DNA of 64,000 bases from Manihot esculenta (Eukaryota > Streptophyta > Magnoliopsida > Malpighiales > Euphorbiaceae): positions 22,317,457 through 22,381,456 of the forward strand of contig NC_035166.2 of assembly GCF_001659605.2 (NCBI RefSeq). The letters are read 5' to 3'. The first letter of the stretch is position 1. Every line of letters begins with the position of its first letter. Below, piece by piece: positions 11,158-24,000 of the stretch. The notes beneath the pieces are model-generated. The model saw only the letters and a list, made by a program, of their open reading frames with translations, had not been told where the DNA came from and ran no database searches. The position numbers were made by a program, and so were the translations under genes.

Positions 11158-11167
11158 GCCACGTGGC
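11158..11167. promoter_or_regulatory. Palindromic G-box/ABRE-like element
   Basis: A perfect 10-base palindrome GCCACGTGGC with a CACGTG core lies about 120 bases upstream of the putative TATA box. bZIP and bHLH factors bind this core in plants, including in ABA and light responses. Use in vivo is inferred. Confidence 0.6.
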
Positions 11168-11285
11168 AGACGTTGCCTGAGATTCAGAATCTAGGCCCTT
11201 CCTTTCAAGTAGACACGTCTTTCCCACTGAATCGCGCTTTGCTTTCGTTTTAATTTCTAGAGGAAAATAAAAAGTTTTATATTTC

Positions 11286-11292
11286 TATAAAT
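11286..11292 (+). promoter_or_regulatory. TATA box of the diacylglycerol kinase gene
   Basis: TATAAAT, about 170 bases upstream of a leader-intron donor. It would place the transcription start near 11315-11325. Confidence 0.45.
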
Positions 11293-11460
11293 GTTACGCA
11301 TCTTAGATGTGGCTTTTGAAGCAGGGTCCTTGCGTAGATGCTCAGTTTTCTAAATTCGAAAGCAGATTCTCCCAGCTCTCCGGATTTCACTCTCTCATTC
11401 TAGATCGATCTCAGGGTTTCAACTCCCGTCTCCTTCTCTGCCTCGTCCTGTGCTGTAACT

Positions 11461-11797
11461 GTAAGCTTTTGCTTTGCTTTGTTTATTTTTCTTTTAGATT
11501 GGCAGGAAATAAAGGCCATTTAATTTTTATTTTCTCCTTTCTGGAAATGAAAATGGCTGTGTTCTTGTTAAGATAGTGATTGTTATGTCTTGAGTAAATC
11601 GGATTTCTTTTTCTAATTTTTTTTTTCCCTCTTTTGACTTTATGATTTTTCTAATGGTCGAGTTCAGCTGACCTGCTTGGCTAAGAGTAATTGTATAGAA
11701 TATTTGCTATAGTTGGGTAAGAAAGAAGAAGTATATCAACTTATGGTTATTTGCATTTACATCTGAACATAATTCTCTGCCTTTTCTTTTTGAACAG
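11461..11797 (+). other. 5'UTR intron of the diacylglycerol kinase gene
   Basis: The donor GTAAGC follows CTGTAACT, and the acceptor TTTTTGAACAG ends at 11797, 293 bases before the start codon. The T-rich interior fits a plant leader intron. There is no transcript evidence. Confidence 0.55.
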
Positions 11798-12090
11798 GTA
11801 TCATCTGTGTTATCTCTGGCTTTTCCTGCCTTTGGGATTTGGACCTTTATTTCAGAGAACTTAGGGTACACTAGAATTCGTGGGTTTATTTTATCCAGTG
11901 TGATATGAATGGGTTCTGGTAGTGAGCTCAAGTGAAATGGGTTTCAAGGTTCAAGCTCATGATACTTTATTTATGTATGCTTCGGTGATAGAGGCCGCTT
12001 GGAGGACGAATAGAAATATGGTTTTTGTTTGATTTGCTGGTATATTTTAATCATGGCAGTTCTTATGGAATAAGGAGTATAATTTGAAGA

Positions 12091-15000
12091 ATGGATGATG
12101 ATAGAGAAATTGGGATGTTGCTTCCTGGTTGGAACAATCCAACTGAATCTCGCATTTTTATTTTATCTTGCTTTATTGCTGCTTTAGTAGGTATTTTGAC
12201 AATAGCTTACACAGCTTTCCAATGGAGAAGAAACATTAACCTAAATTGGATGAAAGCTATAGCCAGGTCAAAGAAAAACCCTAAGGCAAGGCACAAGGTT
12301 CCTGTAGCTCCACATAATTGGGTTCTCGAATCTGTATCTCGTGGGAAGAATTTAAATTGTTGCGTCTGCTTAAAGTCCATGTCTCCTTCTCAAACTCTTG
12401 GACCTATGGTGGCATCAGATAGTTTTATTCACCATTGTAGCATTTGTGGTGCAGTGGCACACCTAAGTTGCTCTTCAGGTGCACAGAAGGATTGCAAGTG
12501 TGTATCTATGGTTGGATTTAAGAATGTGATGCACCAATGGGCTGTTCGATGGACAGAGATGATCGATCAACCTGATGAGACTTCCTTTTGTAGTTATTGT
12601 GAAGAGCCATGTAGTGGGTCTTTTCTTAGTGGATCCCCTATATGGTGTTGCATGTGGTGTCAACGGCTTGTACATGTTGATTGTCATAGTAGCATGTCTA
12701 ATGAAACTGGCGGTATTTGTGATTTGGGTCCATTTAGAAGGCTGATTTTATCACCACTGCATGTTAAGGAATTGAATTCATCAGGTGGATTTCTGAGCTC
12801 TATCACACATGGAGCAAATGAGATTGCTTCTTCAGTACGTGCAAGTATTAGGAGTCAGAGTAAGAAGTACAAGCATAATAATGAATCCTCTGTTGACACA
12901 GGTAATAGTGGCAGCACTTGCTGTGACCCATGTACGGAAGATACAGCTGATGCCCATCCTATATTAAATGGTCCTATTGGGGTGGAGGAAAGCTGTAATG
13001 GTAGCTTGAATGTGGGGAGTCCTCGCCATGGTGGCAGTGTAGGTAGGATGGATTCAAAACCTAGTTTTAAAAGAAGTGGATCGCTTAATCAGAAGGATGA
13101 GTCTCAAATATTAGGAATGAAACAAAGATATGAAATAATTGATTTACCTCCTGATGCAAGACCATTGTTAGTCTTCATCAACAAGAAGAGTGGGGCTCAG
13201 CGTGGAGATTCCCTCAGGCAGCGTTTGAACTTCCTTTTGAATCCTGTTCAGGTTCGAAGTGCTCCAAAGCGAAGTTTTCTTAAGATTATAACCTTTCTCT
13301 GTGTGTTTAATTCATTAACTTAGGCTGTGTTTTTCTGGGTGTTTCTATAGAAATAGACCTTTGATCAACTATTATCTTTCTGTAGCTGCTGCAAAATTTC
13401 TTAACTCTCTTCTTAAATAAAGGCACAAAACTTTAGGATCAAACTAAAGCAGACCGTCCATCTACTTGGACCATGTGGATCTTTCTTTTTTATTTTATTT
13501 TGTCTCTCTTTTCTTGTATGTTACATAGTATTGAATGTGGAGTATTTATACAGTTATACTGGTATTTCTTTCAGGTATTTGAACTGAGCTCAACACAGGG
13601 TCCAGAAGTAGGCCTTTATTTTTTCAGGAAGGTGCCTCACTTCAGAGTTCTCGTATGTGGTGGAGATGGTACAGTTGGTTGGGTTATGAATGCCATAGAC
13701 AAGCAAAATTTTGTTTCTCCTCCACCTGTAGCTATTCTTCCCGCCGGAACTGGAAATGACTTGGCTAGAGTACTATCCTGGGGAGGTGGTCTGGGCTCAT
13801 TTGAGAGACAAGGAGGCCTTTGCACATTGTTTCACCATATAGAGCATGCTGCAGTAACTATTCTTGACCGGTGGAAGGTAGCTATTGTAAATCAAGGAAA
13901 ACAACTTCAGTCTCTCAAATTTATGAACAACTATCTTGGTAGGTAAATGCTTATATTCTAAATTATTTGGATGAATTATTTGATGGATACTGCAAGCTAT
14001 CTAGATACAGATTTTGTCTCTAAATGGATGTGTTCCTGCTGCAAGCTTTTGGAGTGGTAAAATGGATCACAAGTTGTACTAAACGACATTGAATCCCAAG
14101 CTCAAAATCTAGCTTGGACCATCAAATATATGCATTTTAAATATCATGTTATAGGGTTATTTCGTAACATTTCTGTGTGTGTGGTGTTTCTTTTTTCTTC
14201 GGGGGGGTGCATGTTTACTTATGTTTCTTCTGCCCTAATTATTCTTGTGAACTATGATTACTCATATAGTAAATTCTGTTTATAGGAGTTGGTTGTGATG
14301 CAAAGGTTGCACTGGATATCCATAATCTGCGGGAGGAAAATCCGGAGAAGTTTTATAGCCAGGTAACAGCAAATTTCATTAGGATAAAATGCAAATTGGT
14401 CTGCAAAATCTTTAATAGACATCAGCACCAAGGATTGGGTTTGCCTTCCCGTGTAAGAGAATAGATTGCCTGTCAAGTTAGATAGTATTGTTACCAAAGT
14501 TGACCTTTTACTTTGCAGCAGGAGAATATCAAAATCAACTAAATGCTTCTGGCCTCCGTGAACTTTTTGTATAAACTATTTTTATTGGATATGCCAAGGG
14601 GACAAGATGCATTATTTTACTTTGGTGTTGATTGAAATATGGATTACTGAAATTGTTTATTAAATAAAAACATAAATTTGCTGTGGGGGTGCAAGGCATA
14701 GGGAGAAAATTTGCAGATCATATAGCAGAGTTAAATGGGATATTCAAATTTTTATGTTTGCCCATGTGGAGATCATGAAATTGTTGGTTGTTATGGCCAT
14801 ACCAAAATCCTATGGTGCCAGTTGGTTGTTTAAATGAATATACCATGGATTTTAGTTTTATTCTCAATTTTATGTTTCATTTTTGTGGACTCTCAACGTA
14901 CATGCATAAATTGTAAACTGGAAGATGTTTTGCCACTTTGGAGTATTTGTTTATTCCTTCTCTTCTTTCAGCTATACTTTTACCAGAGAACTATACTTTC

Positions 15001-18000
15001 ATTTCAGCTGGCTGAAATTGTTTTTAGTTAATTGCAGTTTATGAACAAAGTTCTCTATGCAAGAGAAGGTGCTAAGATTATAATGGATAGGACATTTGAA
15101 GACTTTCCTTGGCAGGTTAGAGTGGAGGTGGATGGCGTTGATATAGAAGTCCCTGAGGTTAGTGCCACACATATCTCAGCTATTGGGCTGTAAAAGTAGT
15201 TTGAATGTTTACCGATAACTTGTACATTGATCTATTCTGGTGTCCATTTGAAATTTTTGTGCATTAATTATTGAGAAAATTTTCCTCTTAGAATTTGTTT
15301 TTCAATTGAATTCTGTCATGTTTGTTTATAAAAATTTCAGATATGCAAGAGCAGTTTCTTTGCATCTAAATGGTACTTTCTGAAGTAGTTTACTACACAA
15401 GTCTTAAAGGGGTCAGTGTCTGACCTCAGAGTTGAATTACATTCTAATTTGGGCTGTTTCCTGTGACAAATAAGCTTTATTTCACATGCAAACTGTTGAC
15501 TTATTTGCTAATCCTAATTGATTCTAGGGATTTGATTTGATTAGGATCCTTAATTATCTCTGTAATTATTATTTGATTATTTGCTTCCTATTTAGATATG
15601 ATTCTTTGTGTATAAATAGCCATGTAGACATATTGTATAAATCAAGAGAGTGAAATACAAGAATACTCAATATTCTTCCAAAAATCTTCATGGTATCAAA
15701 GCCTTTTTCCTGATTTTTTGGGTTCAAATTCAATTTTTCCTCTTCAGGGTTTCAAAACCCTAAATTTACTTTTTTGGTACTAACCCATTTAGGAGCCCTT
15801 CACTCTCTCACCGCCGGCCGATCGACCAGCCCCGACGCCGGAAAAGCTTGCGCGTGAGGCTCACGCGCCACCTCTTCCCGGCGCGTGACCCGGCGCTTCC
15901 CGGCGCGTGACCCATCATCTGCCACTGCTTTGCTGCTCCGATCACTCCGGCGACGATTCCGATCATCTTTCCGGCCTTCCCGTGCTGCTACCCGGTCCTT
16001 TTGGTGAATCGATTGGGCTCTCTTGTGTGTACACCCTTGAATACCTCCTATTCTGTCACCGTTTATAAACCTTTACCATGACAGAAGGTAAAAGGGTGTC
16101 AATGGCAGAAGGTAAAAGGGTGTCGATAGCAGAAGGTACAAGAATCTCGATTCCTAACTCTGATTCCTCATTCTTTAGTGCCACATCTGACGTTGTAAAG
16201 TCAGGTAATACTTCATCTCTCCATAATATTCCATGGATTATCGATTCTGGTGCGAATAGACACATGACAGGTTCGTCTAAAGGCCTTCTCAATTATTTTC
16301 CTTCCCTAACCAAAGATAGTGTCAAAATTGCTGATGGCTCTTTTACTCCCATATCTGGAACAGGTTCTGTTATTTGCACATCCAATATTAAATTATCATC
16401 TGTCCTCCATGTTCCCCACTTTCCTGTCAACCTTTTATCTGTTAGTGCTATCACCAATGCCCTTAATTGTAAAATTGAATTCTTTCCTGATTATTGTGTT
16501 ATTCAGGATCTTCACACAGGAAAGAGGATTGGCAATGGTAGACTGCATGATGGCTTATATATGTTGGAGGGTGATCCAGGTTCTTCGATATCTCAAGCCT
16601 GTTTTGGAGAAAATAAAGATGTCAATCAGGAAATAATACAGTGGCACAGACGGTTAGGACATCCATCATTCTTTGCCTTAGAAAAACTTTATCCTAATTT
16701 GTTTGCTAGAACTCAGTTTGATTCTCTATTTTGTGATGCTTGTGAGTATGCTAAACACACTAGAACATCCTATCCTTTGAGTCATAATAAAAGTCAAATT
16801 CCTTTTGCGACTATTCATTCTGATGTTTGGGGGCCTACTCAAACTGTCTCATTGTCTGGTAATCGATGGTTTGTCACCTTTATTGATTGTTGTACTCGAA
16901 TGACTTGGGTCTATTTGATTAAAGCTAAAAGTGATGTCTTTTCTTGTTTTCAATCCTTTCATAAGATGGTTTGTACTCAATTTAATACTAAGGTGAAAAT
17001 TTTGAGAACTGACAATGGAAGAGAATACATGGATAGTAGCTTTTCTGCTTATTTGGAGAATAATGGGATAATACACCAGACTAGTTGTCCTTATACTAGT
17101 GCTCAAAATGGCGTTGCTGAGAGGAAAAATAGGCATCTATTGGAGGTAGCTCGATCTCTTATGTTCACCATGAATCTACCCAAAGCATATTGGGGAGATG
17201 CAATTCTTGCATCTGCTTATCTTATCAATAGAATGCCTCTCAAGAACCTTGACTTTATGAGTCCTTTGGCGGTTTTACAAGGGAAGAATTCATACGTTGT
17301 TCCACCAAAAGTATTTGGGTGTGTTTGCTTTGTCCATACTAGGACGGCAGGAAAACTGGATCCCAAGGCCCTTAAATGTGTGTTTGTTGGATATTCTCCA
17401 ACACAGAAAGGATACAAGTGTTATCATCCTCCCTCTAGGAAATACTTCGTTAGTATGGATGTTACCTTCCGAGAAACTGAACCCTACTTCAGTACCAACC
17501 CCTCACCTCTTCAGGGGGAGAATAATGAGCAAGAAGAGGTGATCCCGAATTCTGTGATTTTGAGTGATATGTGTAATACCCGGCTCGTTCAGACATCGGA
17601 ATTCTTACCGTCCGGTGGAATTCGAGGTTGTCGGAGCCTTCCCTAAGGGTAAAACAAAGGTTTTAAGATGGTTTTAAGTGGTTTAAAGGTTTTATGTTAG
17701 AAAGGCTATGAGTTTTGAAGAGAAAAGACTAAGGAGGCAAAATGCAGGTTCGGCCGCCGAAGGTAATGTTCGGCCGCCGAAAGTGCCTTAGGTTTGGCTT
17801 CCGAACTCCAAGTTAGGCCGCCGAACGTTGCATGGTTTCGCATGCAGGTTAGGCTGCCGAAGGAGGGGCGGTTGACCACCTATAAAGGGCTCCTTGCTCT
17901 GGAAAAAGAGGAGGTTTCTCTCTCTTTTTGGGCTAAGGTGAGTTCATGCTTTCCTTGGGTTGATTTCATGGTTTCTCTTCAAATCTTTCAAGGTTTTCAT

Positions 18001-21000
18001 GAGTTTTCTCCTTGAATTCAAGAGTTGTGAGCTTGGAGCAAGGAGGTGGAGCTTGGAGACTTTTGGAGCTCGGATCTCCATATCTTCAAGTTTGGGATCA
18101 CACCAGCCTTTGTTCTTCAAGAGGTATGTGTTGATCCTTATGTTTTATGCTGTTTTAAGCAAGTTTTATGGAGGGAGAAGGGAGTTATGCATGAGTTTTT
18201 GCATGAGTTGTGCCTGTGAGGGTTTAGGGACCCTTTGTGCCTTTGTATGTTGTTTGAGTTGTTTTTGGGGTTTTGAGCTTGTTCTAAGCCCCTATGTGTT
18301 AGTAGAAGTGTTTATGCATGTTGAGTGAGGTTTGGGGGAAGTTGAGTATGAGGTGAGCGAGGTTCTGCCTAACTGGAGAACCCAGCTTCGGCCGCCGAAA
18401 GAGGGTTCGGCCGCCGAACGTGTTGAGGAGGTGGTTTCGGCTGCCTAATCCTGCCCCCGAAGGATTGGACTTTCGTCTCTGGAGGGAAGGTTCGGCCGCC
18501 GAAGGTGCCGCCGAAGGTTAGAGACTTTCGTCTCTGGAGTGTGGTTTGGCCCCCGAACCATGCCCCCGAAAGGGTTCGGCCGCCGAAAGAGGAGATTCGG
18601 CCGCCGAAAGTATGTGAGTTTCGTCTCTGGAGAGGACATTCGGCCGCCGAACCTGCCGCCGAAAGTGTCCTGTCCAACCTTCTTTTGCATGTTTTCTGAG
18701 ATTGTGTTAAGAGCTTTTAGAGGGGTTTTGGGAAGTTTTCTAGAGTTGGTAAAGAGTATAGTTGACACCTCATTCGAGTCCATTTGTGTAGGATTGGACC
18801 CGAAAGATCGAGGAGGTCAGCAGAGTTAGAGGTTGCAGAGTCAGTTCAGTATCTGCCAGAGGAGCAGAGGTGAGTAGAACTAAACTTAATTTTAGTAAAA
18901 GATACAGACTGTATGAGCATAGTTCATGCATCATGGATGCTATGATTTATATTAGGGTGATTTGCATTAGACTCACGAAGTTGTTGCATTGCATATTATG
19001 TGATCAGAGATTAGGTGGACCCAGGCGACTCCAATAGCCTAAGCTTCGGCTCCTGTCATTGTGTCAGGTCAGTGTTGACAGAGGGTATTTTTGGGGTCAT
19101 GTCTACCTTAGTGGGGATTGGACCAAGGCGACTTCAATAGCCCGTCAAGGGAGTTTTGGGGTCATGTCTAATCCAAGATATATTGAGATGCTTGAGTTGT
19201 GATACATTTTCATAGTAAATGCGTATGAATGAACTGTTTTTCAGTGTTTCTACTCACTGGGCTTTAGTAGCTCATCCCTTTCCCCTAACCCCAGTGTTGC
19301 AGGTACAGAGTAGCTGGGAAGTGAGAAGCAGCAGAGTGTCGATTGCAGTATTGCATGTGTAATAGCATAGTGTGGACATGATGTAAATATAAAGAAAGAT
19401 TTGTAAAGAGATGTAATAGATAGTCAGTTGAGTTGTGTATGAGATAGAATGTGCTTTTGCCTATAGTAGTGTATGTTGATCCCTTGAGTATATGCATGTA
19501 TCCTGTTTTTAAAGTTTCTTGATGAGAAATGAGTCAGACCAGACTTACTATGTGTTGTGTTTCGAAAACCCAGTGACATATAGTAGATACAGAGGAAAGA
19601 CCAGGTTTGATTCCTGTGATCCACAGAGTAGACCACTAGAGAAGACCAGGTTTGATTCCTGTGACTCTATGGTAACCAAGTTAACTTATGATATGCTGAC
19701 CCTTACAGAGTGGGTTCTATGCTGCAGTGCGCATAGTGCATGGAGGTTACTTGGTAGAGCGTCGCTGGTTAGCCCCTGAGGGGTAGTTCAGACTAGTATG
19801 TCTGAGCTTTTGGTTCATATGATTGGACCTCCAGAGAGTGTTTTACAGGTTAAGTCTGGTTGTGTTACAGACAAGTTGTAACAGTTATAGTCCAGTCGGA
19901 TCATGTATGGGATTTTAACAGATACACAGAGTTCAGGATAGGCTTACTACGGGTCTAGGCGGCCTTAAGTCGATCTGGATCCTAGTGCCGAGCAGTTTGG
20001 GCCGTTACAAAGAGGGTACCGGTTTCCGGGCTGTTACAGATGGTATCAGAGCATAGGGCCTCTAGAGTACGGTGTGCTGAGCTAAGATGCTCAGGGATTA
20101 GAGAGATCTCACATCGGAAAGAGGTTGTCTTAGAGGGCAAGCACAATAAGATAAGATCATGTCCACTAGGATAGGATGTTGAGTCCTGTCTATATGATGA
20201 TGTGTAATGCCATGTGAGATACATGTGCATTGAGGATATGAGATATCTGATGTTATGGATGCCTGTTGGGAAGATCCTCTAGCCCTCAGTATGCATGAGA
20301 TGAGATGTATGAGATAGAACAGACCAGGTGTGGCTTAGTCGCCACTGGCACAGAGTAAGAGCAGTTCAGGCGAGACTGTAGTGCCCCTGGCATAGTTAGA
20401 CATAACGATGAGATGGATATGTAGAGGGCTATTGGTGACCAGTTCATCCATGAGATGAGATGCTTTGCATGTGTATGGGGTTCATGTGTTATCACATGGA
20501 TCATATCATGATGATATGCCCATATGATGTTATGTTTATGTGGTGCCATGGTTGAGGTGGACTCGTGTGTAACTGCATGGGCCAGATGCTGCTATGGTTT
20601 CTGTGTGTGTGCTCTTTTTCCGCAGGCAGAATGAGAGGTACTCGTTGATCCATGAGATTGACAGGAGTTTCTCTTGAGAGGAAAGGTATAGATACTTTCC
20701 CCTTGTTCTGCCAAGAGTGCAATAGTGTAGCATCAGCCGAGAGGGTACATCAAAGGACCTAGGAGGTCTTTGATGCAGTCAGAGGAGGACTGGACCCTAG
20801 AGGATGTCAGTTGATGAGCGAGGTTAGAGAGAGAGATGTTCAGAGAAGAGATAGTAGCTAGAGGTTAGTGTGCCAGAGAGGGTACTGAGAGAGGTGCTAG
20901 GAGATGCTATGGTCTCGGGTTTTATAACCCCAGGTATAGTGAGAGTGATCTCTCATCTCTAAGTGCAACCCCTAAGAGAAGAGAAGAGTAAGAGTAAGAG

Positions 21001-24000
21001 CAAAGTAAGAACAGGAAAGGAAGAGAAGAAAAAGAAGAGTAAGTTCAGGAGAGGTTAGAGTCCGGTCTGGGATTAGACCAGTAGTCGAGGCAGAGGAAGG
21101 GGGTCAGCCTCTTATCCCTCAGGTTTCCATAGAGAAGGTCCGTCAGCTTCGGCTAGGATCTTCACCCAGGCTCAACAGGAGGCAGTCGCATCAAACACAG
21201 TGGTGCCAGGTATGCTCACTCTAAAGTGTTTTGATGGGCATGTTTTTGTGAACCCTATTGTTTTTCTACTCCTGTTGCTGTGAGAGCCAGATAGGATGGG
21301 TTTGATGACTTCTAGGCTTAGAGTGAGAGTTACCTCTTTGGGTTAGCCGACCCGAGTATGATCCATCAGAGGCGGGGCATGTAGCGAGTGGATGCCTTCC
21401 AGCTGACCTTTTGGTTCTAGATTGGACTGGTCGATGTCATTCTAGTGATGGAGTGGCTAGCTACTCGTAGTGCTACCGAGTCAGTAGAGCCAAGGTAGTT
21501 AGGCTCACAGTAGAGGTAGTCCCTAGGAGGGACAGAGTAGCTTGCCTAGAGGTTTGATGTCAGCCCTACAGGCTCAGAGTTTGCTCAGGAGAGGTCGTTA
21601 GAGGGTTCTAGCTCCTGTGAGAGAGTTTAGTAGTTGGGTTAGGGAACCAGCCTCTGTGTCTGTGGTTGAGAGAGTTCTTAGACGTCTGTCCAGACGAGCT
21701 GTCAGGTTTATCATCTGTCAGGGAGATAGAGTTGGGATAGGAATGGTGTCTGGACCCAGAACCATTTCTTTCTTTCCCTACATGATGGCACCTGCAGAGT
21801 TAAGCGAGTAGTAGAGAGCAGTTGTGAGACTTGGTAGATAAGGGTTTTATCCGACCTAGTACCTCACTCTGGAATGATCCAGAATAGTTGCGGGAAACGA
21901 AGGATGAATCCTTGAGGCTTGTAGCGACTGTAAGCAGTTGGACAAGGTCACTACCAGGGACAGGTATTCCCATTCAGGATTGATGATCTATTGGATCAGC
22001 TAGCAGGAGCTGGTCGTGTTTCCTAGATAGATCTGAGATCCGGGTACTACCTGTAGTGAGTTCAAGTTAGTATGAGTTGAGTTCAAGTTAGTATGAGTTA
22101 GTCGTGAGAAGTCAGAAGAGGAGCAGCTAGTTTAGTACAGATGAAGAGAGAAGGGCAAGGATCAGAGTGTGCAGCGAAAGCTGTTGCTGTGTAAGAGACG
22201 TTGTGGTAGTACTGGAGGTGTCTCCTAGAGAGGGGGAGATCTCCGGAGATCTCACCTGCTTAGCTCAGTTGTGTTTACTGTGCTAGGAAGACCGAGAGTT
22301 TTCACTCCAGTCATACCGAGTCTCTTTTCTGTATGCATGTTTTAGAGCAAGAACATTCGGGGACGAATGTTTTTGTAAGGGGGGTAGATTGTAATACCCG
22401 GCTCGTTCAGACATCGGAATTCTTACCGTCCGGTGGAATTCGAGGTTGTCGGAGCCTTCCCTAAGGGTAAAACAAAGGTTTTAAGATGGTTTTAAGTGGT
22501 TTAAAGGTTTTATGTTAGAAAGGCTATGAGTTTTGAAGAGAAAAGACTAAGGAGGCAAAATGCAGGTTCGGCCGCCGAAGGTAATGTTCGGCCGCCGAAA
22601 GTGCCTTAGGTTTGGCTTCCGAACTCCAAGTTAGGCCGCCGAACGTTGCATGGTTTCGCATGCAGGTTAGGCTGCCGAAGGAGGGGCGGTTGACCACCTA
22701 TAAAGGGCTCCTTGCTCTGGAAAAAGAGGAGGTTTCTCTCTCTTTTTGGGCTAAGGTGAGTTCATGCTTTCCTTGGGTTGATTTCATGGTTTCTCTTCAA
22801 ATCTTTCAAGGTTTTCATGAGTTTTCTCCTTGAATTCAAGAGTTGTGAGCTTGGAGCAAGGAGGTGGAGCTTGGAGACTTTTGGAGCTCGGATCTCCATA
22901 TCTTCAAGTTTGGGATCACACCAGCCTTTGTTCTTCAAGAGGTATGTGTTGATCCTTATGTTTTATGCTGTTTTAAGCAAGTTTTATGGAGGGAGAAGGG
23001 AGTTATGCATGAGTTTTTGCATGAGTTGTGCCTGTGAGGGTTTAGGGACCCTTTGTGCCTTTGTATGTTGTTTGAGTTGTTTTTGGGGTTTTGAGCTTGT
23101 TCTAAGCCCCTATGTGTTAGTAGAAGTGTTTATGCATGTTGAGTGAGGTTTGGGGGAAGTTGAGTATGAGGTGAGCGAGGTTCTGCCTAACTGGAGAACC
23201 CAGCTTCGGCCGCCGAAAGAGGGTTCGGCCGCCGAACGTGTTGAGGAGGTGGTTTCGGCTGCCTAATCCTGCCCCCGAAGGATTGGACTTTCGTCTCTGG
23301 AGGGAAGGTTCGGCCGCCGAAGGTGCCGCCGAAGGTTAGAGACTTTCGTCTCTGGAGTGTGGTTTGGCCCCCGAACCATGCCCCCGAAAGGGTTCGGCCG
23401 CCGAAAGAGGAGATTCGGCCGCCGAAAGTATGTGAGTTTCGTCTCTGGAGAGGACATTCGGCCGCCGAACCTGCCGCCGAAAGTGTCCTGTCCAGCCTTC
23501 TTTTGCATGTTTTCTGAGATTGTGTTAAGAGCTTTTAGAGGGGTTTTGGGAAGTTTTCTAGAGTTGGTAAAGAGTATAGTTGACACCTCATTCGAGTCCA
23601 TTTGTGTAGGATTGGACCCGAAAGATCGAGGAGGTCAGCAGAGTTAGAGGTTGCAGAGTCAGTTCAGTATCTGCCAGAGGAGCAGAGGTGAGTAGAACTA
23701 AACTTAATTTTAGTAAAAGATACAGACTGTATGAGCATAGTTCATGCATCATGGATGCTATGATTTATATTAGGGTGATTTGCATTAGACTCACGAAGTT
23801 GTTGCATTGCATATTATGTGATCAGAGATTAGGTGGACCCAGGCGACTCCAATAGCCTAAGCTTCGGCTCCTGTCATTGTGTCAGGTCAGTGTTGACAGA
23901 GGGTATTTGCCCCAGTTGCAAAAATGAATTCAATCAGAGTTCTGTTATCTTGCGCGGCCAACTTGGACTGGGACTTGCAACAGTTTGATGTGAAGAATGC

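Larger units (their letters stand above)
17572..23908 (+). mobile_element. Long-LTR gypsy-type element nested in the copia element, non-autonomous
   Basis: A second retrotransposon sits inside the copia pol gene. It has a complete 5' LTR (17572-20038), PBS, a 2.3-kb decayed interior, a polypurine tract and a 3' LTR (22390-23908) whose last ~948 bases are missing. Over the 1519 shared bases the LTRs are collinear without indels, and I saw one difference (A at 18677, G at 23495), so the insertion is very recent. The interior has no long ORF: RT, RNase H and integrase are not recognisable. Movement must have depended on proteins supplied in trans. The 5' flank is ATATG, and the matching 3' copy was lost with the deletion. 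Confidence 0.9.

Noticed and set aside
18369..18829. Similar Gly/Arg- and Pro/Lys-rich frames in the nested LTRs (also 23263-23647 and 50684-51266)
   Set aside because: Same cause as above. There is no start context, no family match and the same DNA is read in several frames.
19519..19779. 86-codon plus-strand frame in the nested LTR tail
   Set aside because: It covers tandem LTR units and has no protein family features.
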